This document shows positions 28,201-36,760 of a DNA stretch of 64,000 nucleotides, piece by piece. Every line of letters starts with the position of its first letter. The first letter of the stretch is position 1. A model generated the notes under the pieces. It worked only from the letters and a program-made list of their open reading frames with translations. It had not been told where the DNA came from and ran no database searches. Source of the DNA: SHZI01 sp964384525 (GTDB lineage: Bacteria; Pseudomonadota; Gammaproteobacteria; Steroidobacterales; GCA-2729495); the NCBI GenBank assembly GCA_964384525.1, contig CAYLKO010000005.1, positions 12,407-76,406 of the forward strand, written 5' to 3'. The position numbers and the translations under genes were made by a program.

Positions 28201-30779
28201 TGCACGCGCCATTCCATGCGCGGGTTGCGCATCAGGAGATGACGGAGTGAAATCAGCAGCGGCGAGGCAAACGCCACGCCGAGGCCGATGAGCGTCCAGT
28301 ACAGCGGCCGCGTGCTGATGAGCCAGCCGTCGACCAGCAGCAACACCAGCGCCAGCGGCACGACACTGCGCCGCAGATTGTCGAGGATCTTCCACCGCTG
28401 GCCGGCGGTGAGCGGGTTGCGGAGCCAGCGCCCGCGGGGCCCGGGCACCCACGGCAGCAGCCACGGCAGGATCTGCCAGTCGCCGCGTATCCAGCGGTGG
28501 CGCCGGCGCATGTCGGCGGCGTAGTGGTTTGGCTGGCGTTCGAACAGTTCCACATCGCTGACCAGTCCGGCCCGGGCATAGCTGCCTTCGAGCAGGTCAT
28601 GGCTGAGAATCAGGTTGTCGGGGAAACGGGTGCCCGTGGTGGCCGCGAAGGCATCGATGTCGTAGATGCCCTTGCCCACGAACGAGGCTTCGCCGAACAG
28701 ATCCTGATACACATCCGACACCGCGTGCGTATACGGGTCGAGGCCGATTTCCTCGCTGAAGAGCCGCGCATAGAGACTGGCCGACTCCGAGGTCAGGCCG
28801 ACCGACATGCGCGGCTGCAGGATGCCGTGCCCCTCCACCACACGACGACTGGCCGGATCGATACGTGGCTGGTTGAGTGGATGGGCGAGCGTCGCCACGA
28901 GGCGCCGCGCCGCGAGCGGCGGCAGCTCGGTATCCGCATCGAGCACGATCACGTAGCGGGAGCCGCGCAACGTGGCGGCATCACCGACCAGCAGCTGCAT
29001 GGCATGGTCGCGGCCGCGCAGGAAACGATTAAGGTCGGCAATCTTGCCGCGTTTTCGCTCCCGCCCCATCCATACGCGTTCATTGGGATTCCAGCGTCGT
29101 GGCCGCAGGAACAGGCAGAAACGCGGAATCTCGCCGGTGACATGGCGGGTGTTGAGCGCCTCGATCGCCGTGGTGGCCGCCTGCGCCAGGGCAGTGTCAT
29201 CGGCCACCTCCGCGGCTGCAGCGTCGGTGAAGTCCGCCAGCAGCGCGAAGTAGAGATTGTCGTCGCGGTTGGCGAGCTGGCGAATCTCCAGCGCAGCGGC
29301 GAGTTCGGCGATGTCTGATTCACTGGTCAACAGGCACGGCACCGCCACCACGGTACGCAGGCGATCCGGGGTGCCCTGCTCCAGCGCCAGGCGGCAGAAT
29401 TTCTCGGCTGGCACCGAGAGCGTGACCAGCCAGTTCGTGATGGCAACGCTCACATGGCTCGCCGCGACCACCAGCGCGATCGCCATCAGCACGGCGTGGA
29501 TGCGGCTGAACTCGCCGAGGCCGGGAACGCCGAGCACGGCAAACGCCAGCGTCAGCACCACGATCAACCCGATGTAGTCGAGCAGCGGATGGCGCCGGCG
29601 CCAGCGCAGGAAGCGCCGGGGCAGCGGGTACTGCACCCCGAGCTCGTGCTCCAGCCGATCGCGACCGGTGCCAACGAGCCAATAACCGACATGGGCGCAA
29701 CGCCGGTCCCCACCCTCGGACGCAGCCTCCGTGGCGAACGCCACGGCGCGTGCCGCCACATCCCACTCGTCTGCCATGCAGCGGCGGGCCATCGCTTCCA
29801 CCACATGGCGGTAGTGGTCACGGGTGGCAAAGTCCATTTCCGCGTAAACGCCGGCCGGGTCCTGACGCAGCTGCTGCTCCACGGCGCTCAGCGCTTCGAC
29901 CACCCGGCTCCAGTCACTTTGGCCAATGCGGCGCATGCTGGTGATCGAGGCACTGATCTCGACCTGCGCAGCGGCCAGGCTGCGACTTTCCTGCTCCATG
30001 GCGCCGGTGATGGTGGTGTGCCGGACGGCGAGCTGCTCTTCCAGCCACACCAGGGCCAGGCTCAGGGCCGGATTGCCACCTTGCAGGCGACGCTGGAATT
30101 CGCTCACCCAGGCCGGCGACAGCGGCTGGCGCGCGCGGGCCATGTCGGCCACCGCCAGCACCAGATTGGCAGGCTTTTCGTGCGCCATCTGCAGCACCCG
30201 ATCGGCCCACTCGCCGGCCAGGCTGGTGTCTTTCAGCCGCTGGACCACGGAGTCGGCGAGCGGACTGAGGCGCTCCAGCAATGCCAGCCGCAACATCAGC
30301 GGCATGGCCCACAATTCACCCAGCGTGAAGCGTGAGGTCTCCTGATAGGCGGCGACGAATTCACGCACGTCGTCGACGTCAACGAAGCCGCCGCGATCAG
30401 TCAGCAGCTCGCGCATCGCTCGCAACACACGGGGTTCGCGCCCGCCATCGCCCACATCCACGGCGGGCAGCTCGCGCCAGTAGGCACGCGGCAGGCCGGC
30501 ACGGATTTCCTTGACCTGCCCCTTGATCAGGTAGAAGTTGTCGAGCAGCCATTCCGCGGCGGGCTCCAGCCGGGCCTCACCACCACTGGCACCACGCGCA
30601 GCCTGGAAAGCCAGATCCAGCGAGGCCTCGGCATCGACCAGCCGCAACTCCAGACCACCAACACCCTGGGCGGACACCTGCCGTTCGCGCCGCGCCAGCG
30701 AACGGGCGCGCTCGCGCAATTCATGACGATCTTCAGTTCGCGGTGCGGGGGAGGAAGCACCGGAGGTCGTTGGTGGCAC
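22230..30779 (-). CDS. ndvB: Cyclic beta-1,2-glucan synthase (NdvB/ChvB type)
   Basis: At 2849 residues this has the usual size of NdvB/ChvB. Its order of parts is: N-terminal region and hydrophobic segments (about residues 400-460), a GT84 glycosyltransferase core with the acidic motif VLDADTELPPLAARR and the acceptor motif HRWIRGDWQILPWL, more membrane segments (to about 980), then a long periplasmic-type region. The C-terminal 750 residues resemble GH94 phosphorylases (DWNDGMNRLG, GYVPGIRENGGQYTHAA), which set ring size. The product is a cyclic periplasmic glucan involved in osmotic adaptation. The start is GTG: an in-frame stop lies upstream and no ATG is available. Confidence 0.93.
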   Translation of the reverse strand: MPPTTSGASSPAPRTEDRHELRERARSLARRERQVSAQGVGGLELRLVDAEASLDLAFQAARGASGGEARLEPAAEWLLDNFYLIKGQVKEIRAGLPRAYWRELPAVDVGDGGREPRVLRAMRELLTDRGGFVDVDDVREFVAAYQETSRFTLGELWAMPLMLRLALLERLSPLADSVVQRLKDTSLAGEWADRVLQMAHEKPANLVLAVADMARARQPLSPAWVSEFQRRLQGGNPALSLALVWLEEQLAVRHTTITGAMEQESRSLAAAQVEISASITSMRRIGQSDWSRVVEALSAVEQQLRQDPAGVYAEMDFATRDHYRHVVEAMARRCMADEWDVAARAVAFATEAASEGGDRRCAHVGYWLVGTGRDRLEHELGVQYPLPRRFLRWRRRHPLLDYIGLIVVLTLAFAVLGVPGLGEFSRIHAVLMAIALVVAASHVSVAITNWLVTLSVPAEKFCRLALEQGTPDRLRTVVAVPCLLTSESDIAELAAALEIRQLANRDDNLYFALLADFTDAAAAEVADDTALAQAATTAIEALNTRHVTGEIPRFCLFLRPRRWNPNERVWMGRERKRGKIADLNRFLRGRDHAMQLLVGDAATLRGSRYVIVLDADTELPPLAARRLVATLAHPLNQPRIDPASRRVVEGHGILQPRMSVGLTSESASLYARLFSEEIGLDPYTHAVSDVYQDLFGEASFVGKGIYDIDAFAATTGTRFPDNLILSHDLLEGSYARAGLVSDVELFERQPNHYAADMRRRHRWIRGDWQILPWLLPWVPGPRGRWLRNPLTAGQRWKILDNLRRSVVPLALVLLLVDGWLISTRPLYWTLIGLGVAFASPLLISLRHLLMRNPRMEWRVHLRLQLEGGYRRLQQTALFVTMLPYEAVHHLDAIVRSVWRMFISRRHLLQWLPASVAARRAGDGLLWHYRLMWAAPLLSLLVLGALILLDRGLAAWGAAGPLLALWWFSPWIARHISLPHEPGAAAPLSAADRAFLGTVARRTWYFFEHFVDARGHHLPPDNHQEFPVEATARRTSPTNIGMYLTSALSAWDFGYITVPGLFDRVHATLDSLEKMARHRGHFYNWYDIDSLQPLAPRYVSTVDSGNLIGCLLVLARGLEMVDESRLLPPQAWRGLADTWRVFAAETQPDAATREAVEGVLRAPPTELTAAAVALQALHGQVVALAAAADAALWWQALKSQIEAWQHELAVLAPWVGLATAADDARIASVRERLQGNPSWRRTARLEAGLMPVEAGTPVSAWHQSLRAGVQAIEARREQAQALATRCRALAEASFDFLCREPQSLLAIGYDVDRHSLDEGVYDLLASEARLAVYVAIAQGQLPRKYWFALGRLLTIAGGRPALVSWSGSMFEYLMPLLLMPSFDNTLLGRSVRAVVARQISYGREHGVPWGVSESGYNISDAHMIYQYRAFGVPGLGLKRGLGDDLVIAPYASALAVLVNVEAAVRNLRELARLGAFGSHGFYEALDYTPERVPDDAPFGLVRSFMAHHQGMTLTAISAVLNKQPLQRRFPREPMFRANQILLQEKVPAALSIDADTLSPEQPLRPAQPASTATTISELDTSVPQLQLLSNGHYHVVVSQTGGGYSQWGELAVNPWQPDPVCDARGIFCYVQDLDRNRLWSNTWQPLCSGSDYRASFAPAGAEFLRRDHGIETRTRIAVSTEDNVELRRITVTNQSGVRRRLALCSYFEWALSRQSDVAAHPAFDKLFVQTDFVPGTQAVLAWRRPRSADEHSPVFVHLLAPVGSGPVSAASCETRRGAFLGRTGRPRQPAALVPRGPLANGVGAVLDPVAALRRELTLEPGHSISVDLVVGVAADRAAALALAERYADGRFGRRVFDLAWTREQVVAHQLNLGTGDRKLYTRLASSVLCADPDWRRDRHHAEPATGQSGLWKFGISGDLPIVVVRVRDRGHMPLVRQALRAHVYWQMHGLSVDLMIWNEEAGGYRQELQDSIMGLIGASVEAPVLDRPGGVFVRRAEHITADDRVLLLAVARVVLDGARGSMAEQMPVQRRIPPAPALKLRVAAPSPALPAPNPPLRHYNGYGGFNPDGREYVIGVEPGRCPPRPWCNVLANPVFGSVLSEAGAAYSFATNAREFRLTPWHNDSLLDSAGEAFYLRDDDRGVYWSPTPWPVAGGTCEVRHGFGYSRHAMQREDIRSLQTVFVAEQAPLKITLLELHNDSDEERNLSVYGYVEWVLGEQRARMAPHIRTHAADDGRAIYAGNRFNDAFAMRVAFLASDAAVAFSADRASFIGRNHSLAAPAALRHAELDGATGAGIDPCAALQQRIRLAPGERIELVFVLGAGNDDAHARQLVQQFADVAAARAELGRVVAAWRDRVGRIEIDSPDEATNLLVNGWLAYQTIASRLWARSGFYQSGGAYGFRDQLQDAIALLPFDSSHAREQILRAAAHQFSAGDVQHWWHPPHGRGVRTRFSDDYLWLPWALAQYLEVSGDEAILDVQIPFLEGRELAAGEESWYDFAEQGALGSVYEHARRAVLRGLRFGRHGLPLIGSGDWNDGMNRLGLEDRGESVWLGFFQIDVMRRFAVLAAQRGDDELVRRCHAETVNLARNLEEHAWDGAWYRRAWADDGTVVGSHESEECRIDLLPQSWATLTTTGSPGRRAQALDSALEHLLRPEAHLLQLFDPPFDHGALDPGYIKGYVPGIRENGGQYTHAATWFGMACAAAGRTQTAWEVFALLNPLNHTADATGVGIYQAEPYVIAADVYWNAAHRGRGGWSWYTGSAGWMLRYALESLLGLHIGHGRLALKPCLPPAWDQCRLRYRHGTSVYAIEIRRGGAHEAGLWLDGVRAPGTDVALVDDGAVHELRLVLPPG

Positions 30780-31004
30780 CTGCCGGCGACGGCGTCGCCA
30801 GCGAAGTATTGAATGCAGCCAGGTGGCTATGCCTTGGTTCTCCTGCGGTTGATCCGGGTTTGGCTTGCGACATCCTCATGATCCGCAGGACTCAGTCGTC
30901 GAACACCGTGAAGCCTGCATGATGACGCAATCGCGCGGAGGAATCATGCTGCAGGCAGGCGTGCGCTCATTACCAACAGCAGCGCGTGCGTCGCAGGTCG
31001 TGTT

Positions 31005-31787
31005 TCACCAGAGATGGTAGTAGCCATCGTGATGAGCCACTTCAACCTCAAGTCCGAAAACCTTCGCCAGAGGCCGGGGCTGCAGGATCTGCTCCTTGGG
31101 ACCATCAGCCACGATGCGCCCGCTGGCCATCAGCAGCACCCGGTCGATTTCCGGAATCACGTCGGCCAGATCATGGGTCACCAGAATGATGCCGACACCG
31201 CTTTGCGCCAGCGCCCGCATCGTCTGGCGCAGGCCGTGCCGGGCAAGGACATCGAGCGAATTGCCGGGCTCGTCGAACAGCAGTGCCCGGGGGTTGTGGA
31301 CCAGCGCCCGGGCGATCAGCACGCGCCGGGCTTCACCGGAAGACATTTCGGCCACCGGCCGGTCGGCCAGGTGCGTGATCTGCAGCTGCTCGAGGATCGC
31401 GTTGGTCCGTGACCGATGCCCGACCGTGACCTGGTGGTGCGGATAGATGCCGGTACTGCTGAAAAAACCCGACAGCACCACGTCACGCCCGCACACCGGA
31501 CCGGTGCACATCGACAGCAGATCATTCGAAACGATGCCCAGCATGGCGCGCAGCTCGAGAATGTTCCAGCGTTCCTGCCCGAGGATGGTGATCGACGCGC
31601 CCGCCTCGGCCACCGGATAACACTCACGGGTGATCGTCTTGATCAGGGTGGACTTGCCGCAGCCATTCGGCCCGAGGATCACCACGCGCTCATCACCACG
31701 CACGCAGAGATCGAAGTTCCTGAGGACCACACGCTGGCTCCGCATGACGGTGACGTTCTGCAGATTCAACAAGGGGGGTTCGTGCAT
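31005..31787 (-). CDS. ABC transporter ATP-binding protein, stand-alone
   Basis: A 260-residue ABC ATPase. Walker A is GPNGCGKST, the signature is a divergent MSSGEARR instead of LSGGQ, Walker B is ALLFDEPG, and the switch His is in ILVTHDL. It resembles the ModF/YbbA-like single-domain ATPases. No permease or binding-protein gene is adjacent, so the transported substrate is unknown and a non-transport role is possible. AAAGG precedes the ATG at 31787. It is divergent from the epimerase gene, with 73 bases between the starts. Confidence 0.88.
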   Translation of the reverse strand: MHEPPLLNLQNVTVMRSQRVVLRNFDLCVRGDERVVILGPNGCGKSTLIKTITRECYPVAEAGASITILGQERWNILELRAMLGIVSNDLLSMCTGPVCGRDVVLSGFFSSTGIYPHHQVTVGHRSRTNAILEQLQITHLADRPVAEMSSGEARRVLIARALVHNPRALLFDEPGNSLDVLARHGLRQTMRALAQSGVGIILVTHDLADVIPEIDRVLLMASGRIVADGPKEQILQPRPLAKVFGLEVEVAHHDGYYHLW

Positions 31788-31860
31788 GGCAGCCTTTGAT
31801 CCTAATTGATTTCCTGAGCTGCCAACCAGCATTATCCCCCCATCCAGCAGGGAACCGGGC

Positions 31861-32751
31861 ATGACGCAGATCACTGGCAGCAGGCAGACGGCGCTGATCG
31901 CGGGGTGTGGCTACACCGGCCTGCGCCTGGGTCAGCGTCTCGTCGAGGAGGGCCTGCGCGTGGTCGGTACCTCGCAAAGAGCCGAGCGACCTGACATGCA
32001 GGCTGCCGGGATCGAAGTGCTCGCAGGCCCGCTGCACGCGCCGACCGTCCTCGCCGCCATCGAGAAGCTCAAGCCCTCGCTGGTCGCTTACTTCGTGCCG
32101 CCTCAGCGCACCGGCGACCCGCTGCCACTGGTCCTGGAGGCGGCCCGTCATCCCGCGCTTGAGGCTTTCACCTATGCGAGCAGCAGCAGTGTCTACGGCG
32201 ACCACGACGGTGCCTGGGTTGATGAAACCACGCCGATCGTCGCTGATGAGACCGGCGATCCGCTGCGCCACGCCGCCGAACAACTCATGATCGAGGCCGG
32301 CCAACACGGCGCCTCCACCCGCGTGTGCCGCATCACCGGCATCTACGGTCCGGGCCGGACGCTCCGCCAGGTGCTGGAGAGCGGTCACTACACGCTCATC
32401 AAGGATCACAATGTCTGGGTCGGGCGTATTCATGTGGATGATCTGGTGTCAGGATTCTTGGCCGCCTGGCGCAGGGGCCGTGCCGGCCGGGTGTACAACA
32501 TGGTCGATGAAAGACCCCATCTGGCCTCTGAATTTGCCAATCTTTCCGCGGACTTGAACCACCTGCCTCGACCAGTCCTGATTACCGCCGCCGAGGCCAG
32601 GCAGCGCTACGAGGCGCCCGAATTGCGGCGCAAGCTGGCGAGCAAGCGCATCCGGTGCCTGCGTCTTAAAACCGAGCTTGGCGTGCAGCTCAAGTATCCC
32701 GACTACCTCACGGGCCTGCCGGCGGCCGTGGAGTCCACCCCGCATGGTTGA
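31861..32751 (+). CDS. NAD(P)-dependent epimerase/dehydratase-like protein
   Basis: A 296-residue extended-SDR protein. The N-terminal cofactor loop is AGCGYTGLRLG, a GxGxxG variant common in YeeZ-like proteins. The Ser region is TYASSSSVYGDHDG. At the usual YxxxK position the sequence reads DPLRHAAEQLM, so the classical Tyr-x3-Lys pair is not clear and catalysis is uncertain. VWVGRIHVDDLV is the conserved second-half motif. Such proteins often act in nucleotide-sugar metabolism or as atypical reductases. No pathway is indicated by the neighbours. Confidence 0.8.
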   Translation: MTQITGSRQTALIAGCGYTGLRLGQRLVEEGLRVVGTSQRAERPDMQAAGIEVLAGPLHAPTVLAAIEKLKPSLVAYFVPPQRTGDPLPLVLEAARHPALEAFTYASSSSVYGDHDGAWVDETTPIVADETGDPLRHAAEQLMIEAGQHGASTRVCRITGIYGPGRTLRQVLESGHYTLIKDHNVWVGRIHVDDLVSGFLAAWRRGRAGRVYNMVDERPHLASEFANLSADLNHLPRPVLITAAEARQRYEAPELRRKLASKRIRCLRLKTELGVQLKYPDYLTGLPAAVESTPHG

Positions 32752-32823
32752 TACCCCAACTGAATTCGGACGCCTGCGTGGCGCCGGGATCAAGCGCCAG
32801 CTGCCAAAGGCCGGACCCGGTTG

Positions 32824-33615
32824 ATGAAGACCGCAACGAAACGGGCAACCGACCCGCGCATTACCTCACCCCGCTATGTGCGCGTGTATGCGACGCTGCG
32901 GGAGTGGATCAACAGCGGCAAGTACGGCCCCGGCGACCAGCTGCCCACCGAGGATGAAATCGGCCAGCTGTTTGCGGTGTCGCGGATCACGACGCGGAAG
33001 GCCATCGATCTGCTCGTTGAAGACGAGCTGGTTTTCCGGGTGCACGGCAAGGGCACCTTCGTGGCCACCAATGTGCGGGATCGTGCCGGGATCGAAACCA
33101 TCTTTCAGCGCACCCGGACGGCCCGCGGCATCGCCAACCGCAGCCGGCTGGCGGACATCGAGGTCGTCGAGACCGGCGCGGACGCGCACGTCGCCATCGA
33201 TCTCCGCATCCCGGTCCACCACCCGGTAACGAGAATCACCTATGTCCGGGTGTTCCGCGCCCTGCCGGTGGGCTACGTGGAAATTCACATCCCCGTCGAC
33301 CAGGCCCGCATCCGGCCCGACGACATCGGCACCCGATCGATATTGGAGCTGCTGGAGCATGCGGGAGGCGGGATCGGCGCCGCCGACCAGCTGATCGGCG
33401 CCACCCTGGCTGATCCCTTCCTCGCCGGCAAGCTCGGCTTGAGCGTCGGCGTGCCCCTGCTGACGATCAAGCAGATCGTCATGAACCGGAAGAACCAGCC
33501 GGTGGAGCGTTTCGTCGGCTGGTTGCACAGCGGGCAGTACGAGCATCCGTCGCACGTGACCGATCGCGAGTCCATCGATTTCGTTCAGGGCGTGATCACC
33601 ACCAGCAAGGACTGA
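32824..33615 (+). CDS. GntR-family regulator, HutC/UTRA subfamily
   Basis: A 263-residue transcription factor. The N-terminal winged helix-turn-helix (about residues 15-82) shows the GntR pattern GDQLPTEDEIGQLFAVSRIT and ends with FRVHGKGTFVA. The rest is a UTRA ligand-binding domain (about 100-255). Members usually repress a neighbouring catabolic or transport gene until a small molecule binds. ATG at 32824 is preceded directly by an in-frame TTG. It is convergent with czcA, one base away, and its likely target is not evident. Confidence 0.9.
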   Translation: MKTATKRATDPRITSPRYVRVYATLREWINSGKYGPGDQLPTEDEIGQLFAVSRITTRKAIDLLVEDELVFRVHGKGTFVATNVRDRAGIETIFQRTRTARGIANRSRLADIEVVETGADAHVAIDLRIPVHHPVTRITYVRVFRALPVGYVEIHIPVDQARIRPDDIGTRSILELLEHAGGGIGAADQLIGATLADPFLAGKLGLSVGVPLLTIKQIVMNRKNQPVERFVGWLHSGQYEHPSHVTDRESIDFVQGVITTSKD

Positions 33616-33616
33616 C

Positions 33617-36600
33617 TCAGTTCCACACCTGGCGTTCGCTGCGGCCACGGGAGAAAAACCCGTACAGCGCCGGCAGGACGAACAAGGTGAGCAGCGTGGA
33701 GGACAACAATCCACCGACCACGACAGTGGCCAGCGGCCGCTGCACCTCCGAGCCCATGCCGCGGGCGAGCAACATCGGGATGAGACCGAGTGCGGCGATG
33801 GATGCCGTCATCAGCACCGGCCGCAGGCGCGACAACGCACCGGCAAACACGGCCTCGGCCATCACCATGCCACCTTCCACCCGCTGATTGATTGCATTGA
33901 CCAGCACCACGCCGTTCAGCACCGCCACACCAAAGAGCGCGATGAAACCGATCGAGCCCGGCACCGACAGGTACTGCCCGGAGAAGAACAGCGCGGCGAT
34001 CCCGCCGATGAGCGCCAGCGGCACATTGAGCATGATCAGGAGCGCCTGCCCCACCGAATCAAAGGCAAAATACAGCAGCAGGAAGATCAGCCCCAGCGAC
34101 AGCGGCACGACGATCAGGAGCCGCGCCTGGGCCCGCTGCTGGTTCTCGAACTGGCCGCCGAACACCACGGTGTAGCCGGCCGGCATGTCGATCTCCGCGC
34201 CGATGCGCTGCTCGAGCTCCGCCACCAGTCCACCCATGTCGCGCCCTTCCACGTTGGCCTGGATCACCACCCGCCTTTGCACGTCGTCGCGCCGGATCTG
34301 CGGCGGGCCGGACTCGATGGCCACGTCGGCCACGTCACCCAGCTTGACCCACGCACCATTCGCCGCCTGCAGGATCAGGCCACGGATGGCCTCGACGCTG
34401 TCGCGGTGTTCGCGGTCGAGGCGCACGTAGATGTCGTAACGTTCGTTGCCGCGAATCACCTGGCCGGCCTCGCGCCCGCCGATGGCGTCGCTGACAAGGT
34501 CCATCACCTGCGCCACCGGAATGCCGTAACGCGCCAGTGCATCGCGGTCCGGACGGACCGAGAGCTGCGCCTCGCCGGCGATCTGCTCCATCTCGACGTC
34601 CCGGGCTCCGCCTACCTTGCGCATCAGCGCCTCGATCTGCCGGCCGGTCGTTGCGAGCTGGTCGAGCTCCGGCCCGAACAGCTTGACGGCCAGTTGCGCC
34701 TTGACGCCGGAAAGCAGCTCATCAACCCGATGGGCAATCGGTTGGGAGAAAGTGAACAGCAAGCCGGGATGAATCGAGAGCTTCTCTTCCATCAATGCCT
34801 GCAAGGCCCGACTGTCGGTCGCACTCGCCCACTCGGCGTTGGGCTTCAGGCCGACATAGATCTCTTCTTTGGATACCGGCTCCGGGGCGCCACCGAGCTC
34901 GGCGCGACCCACGCGGCTGGAGGCATAGAGCACCTCGGGGAAGGTCATCAGCTGGTGCTCCAGCTTCTGCGCCACCACGAGCGAGGTCTCGAGGCTCGAC
35001 GACGGCGCCAGCGTGACGCGGATGTTGAGCGTGCCTTCCTCCAGCTCCGGCACGAACTCCGTGCCCAGAAACGGCACCAGCGCCAGCGAGGCCACGAGCA
35101 GGGCCACGGCGCCGGCCACCACCTGCCGGCGTTTCTCGAGCGTGAGCTTCAGGCTGCTGGAATAGAGTGCCTGCAGCGGCCGCATCACGGGGCTCTCCCG
35201 GTGACTGACGCCACGGCGGAACAGATAGGTGGCCAGGGCAGGCACCACCACCAGCGCCACCAGCAGCGAGGCCAGCATGGCCAGCACGATCGAGGTGGCC
35301 ATCGGCTTGAACAGTTTGCCCTCCACGCCCTCCAGCGTGAACAGCGGTGCGAACACGACGACGATGATGAGTACGGCAAAAAATACCGGCCGGGCTACCT
35401 CACGGGCAGCCTCCTGGATGCGGAGCGCGATGCCATTCCGGCCGGGCGTGGCGAGATGGCTGTAGATGTGCTCCATCATCACCACCGAACCGTCCACCAT
35501 CATGCCGATGGCAATGGCGAGGCCCCCGAGTGACATCAGATTGGCCGACATGCCCCACTGCGCCATCACCATCAGCGCGAGGCCGATCGAAATGGGCACC
35601 GAGATCAGCACCAGGAAAGTGGCGCGCAGGTTGAACAGGAACAACATCAGCACGATCACGATGAGCACGAAGGCCTCGAGCAGGGCCTTGGCCACCGTGG
35701 CCACCGCCTGGTCAACCAGATCCGACTGGTCGTAGAAGGGCTCCAGGGTAACGCCCTCGGGCAATGCGGCCTGAATCGCCGGCAGCCGGGCCTTGAGGCC
35801 CTCGATGGTTGCCTTGGTATTGGCGCCCATGCGCTTCAGCACGATACCCGCCACGACTTCGCCCAGCACTTCGGGCTCGCCGTTGGCGCTGCGGCGGGTC
35901 ATGGTCACGGCGCCCTGGCGGATCTCGGGACCAAAGCCGACTTCCGCCACATCGCGCACCCGCACGGCCACGCCATCCACATCCTTCAGCGGCACGTTGC
36001 CGATGTCGCGCAGGCCATCGGTGCCGCTGCGCACCCAGCCCACGCCGCGGATCACCAGCTGCTCGGCGCCGCGGTTCAGGTACCAGCCGCCGGCGTTGCG
36101 GTTGTTGGCCTCGATGGCCTCGGCCACTTCGTGCACATCAAGGCCATGGGCCAGCAGGCGATGGCGATCGACGCGCACCTGATACTGCCGCACATCGCCG
36201 CCGAAGGAGAGCACATCGGTGACGCCATCCACCGGCATCAGCAAAAGCTTTACCACCCAGTCGTTCAGACTGCGAAGCGCCGTGGCGGCGAACTTCGCGG
36301 CATCATCGGCGCGCAGGATGTACTGGTACACCTGGCCGAGGCCGGAGGTGTTCGGCCCCATTTCCGGCGTGCCGACGCCATCGGGGATCTGTTCACGCGC
36401 TGCCTGCAGCCGCTCGAACACGAGTTGCCGGGCGAAGTACACATCGGTGCCTTCCTTGAACACCACCGTGATCACCGACAACCCGGTCTTGGAGATGGAG
36501 CGGACTTCCTCCACGTCCGGCAGGGCATACATCACCGCCTCGATGGGAAAGGTGATGAGCTGCTCCACCTCCTCCGCCGCCAGCCCGCGTGCTTCGGTGT

Positions 36601-36748
36601 TGATCTGCACCTGCACGTTGGTGACATCGGGGAAGGCATCGAGATTCAGTTTCGGCAGGATCAGCACACCGGCCACCACGGTGGCCAGCAGCGCCAGCAC
36701 CACCAGCAGGCGGTTCTGCACGCCAAGGTCGATCAGTTTGTTCAGCAT
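33617..36748 (-). CDS. czcA: Heavy-metal efflux RND pump (CzcA/CusA family)
   Basis: A 1043-residue inner-membrane proton/metal antiporter with 12 transmembrane segments and two large periplasmic loops. The TM4 proton-relay motif reads AIAIGMMVDGSVVMMEH. It keeps the Asp and Glu of the family but has AIG where CzcA has DFG, closer to the CusA pattern. Substrate (Zn/Co/Cd or Cu/Ag) therefore cannot be fixed. It is the last gene of the czcI-like/C/B/A operon, 12 bases after czcB. Length is standard and no frameshift is seen. Confidence 0.93.
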   Translation of the reverse strand: MLNKLIDLGVQNRLLVVLALLATVVAGVLILPKLNLDAFPDVTNVQVQINTEARGLAAEEVEQLITFPIEAVMYALPDVEEVRSISKTGLSVITVVFKEGTDVYFARQLVFERLQAAREQIPDGVGTPEMGPNTSGLGQVYQYILRADDAAKFAATALRSLNDWVVKLLLMPVDGVTDVLSFGGDVRQYQVRVDRHRLLAHGLDVHEVAEAIEANNRNAGGWYLNRGAEQLVIRGVGWVRSGTDGLRDIGNVPLKDVDGVAVRVRDVAEVGFGPEIRQGAVTMTRRSANGEPEVLGEVVAGIVLKRMGANTKATIEGLKARLPAIQAALPEGVTLEPFYDQSDLVDQAVATVAKALLEAFVLIVIVLMLFLFNLRATFLVLISVPISIGLALMVMAQWGMSANLMSLGGLAIAIGMMVDGSVVMMEHIYSHLATPGRNGIALRIQEAAREVARPVFFAVLIIVVVFAPLFTLEGVEGKLFKPMATSIVLAMLASLLVALVVVPALATYLFRRGVSHRESPVMRPLQALYSSSLKLTLEKRRQVVAGAVALLVASLALVPFLGTEFVPELEEGTLNIRVTLAPSSSLETSLVVAQKLEHQLMTFPEVLYASSRVGRAELGGAPEPVSKEEIYVGLKPNAEWASATDSRALQALMEEKLSIHPGLLFTFSQPIAHRVDELLSGVKAQLAVKLFGPELDQLATTGRQIEALMRKVGGARDVEMEQIAGEAQLSVRPDRDALARYGIPVAQVMDLVSDAIGGREAGQVIRGNERYDIYVRLDREHRDSVEAIRGLILQAANGAWVKLGDVADVAIESGPPQIRRDDVQRRVVIQANVEGRDMGGLVAELEQRIGAEIDMPAGYTVVFGGQFENQQRAQARLLIVVPLSLGLIFLLLYFAFDSVGQALLIMLNVPLALIGGIAALFFSGQYLSVPGSIGFIALFGVAVLNGVVLVNAINQRVEGGMVMAEAVFAGALSRLRPVLMTASIAALGLIPMLLARGMGSEVQRPLATVVVGGLLSSTLLTLFVLPALYGFFSRGRSERQVWN

Positions 36749-36760
36749 GGCCGGCCCCGC

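Noticed and set aside
30946..31020. 24-codon plus frame after a good GGAGG site, downstream of the ABC gene
   Set aside because: Overlaps the end of the ABC gene on the other strand, is very short and has no recognisable sequence.
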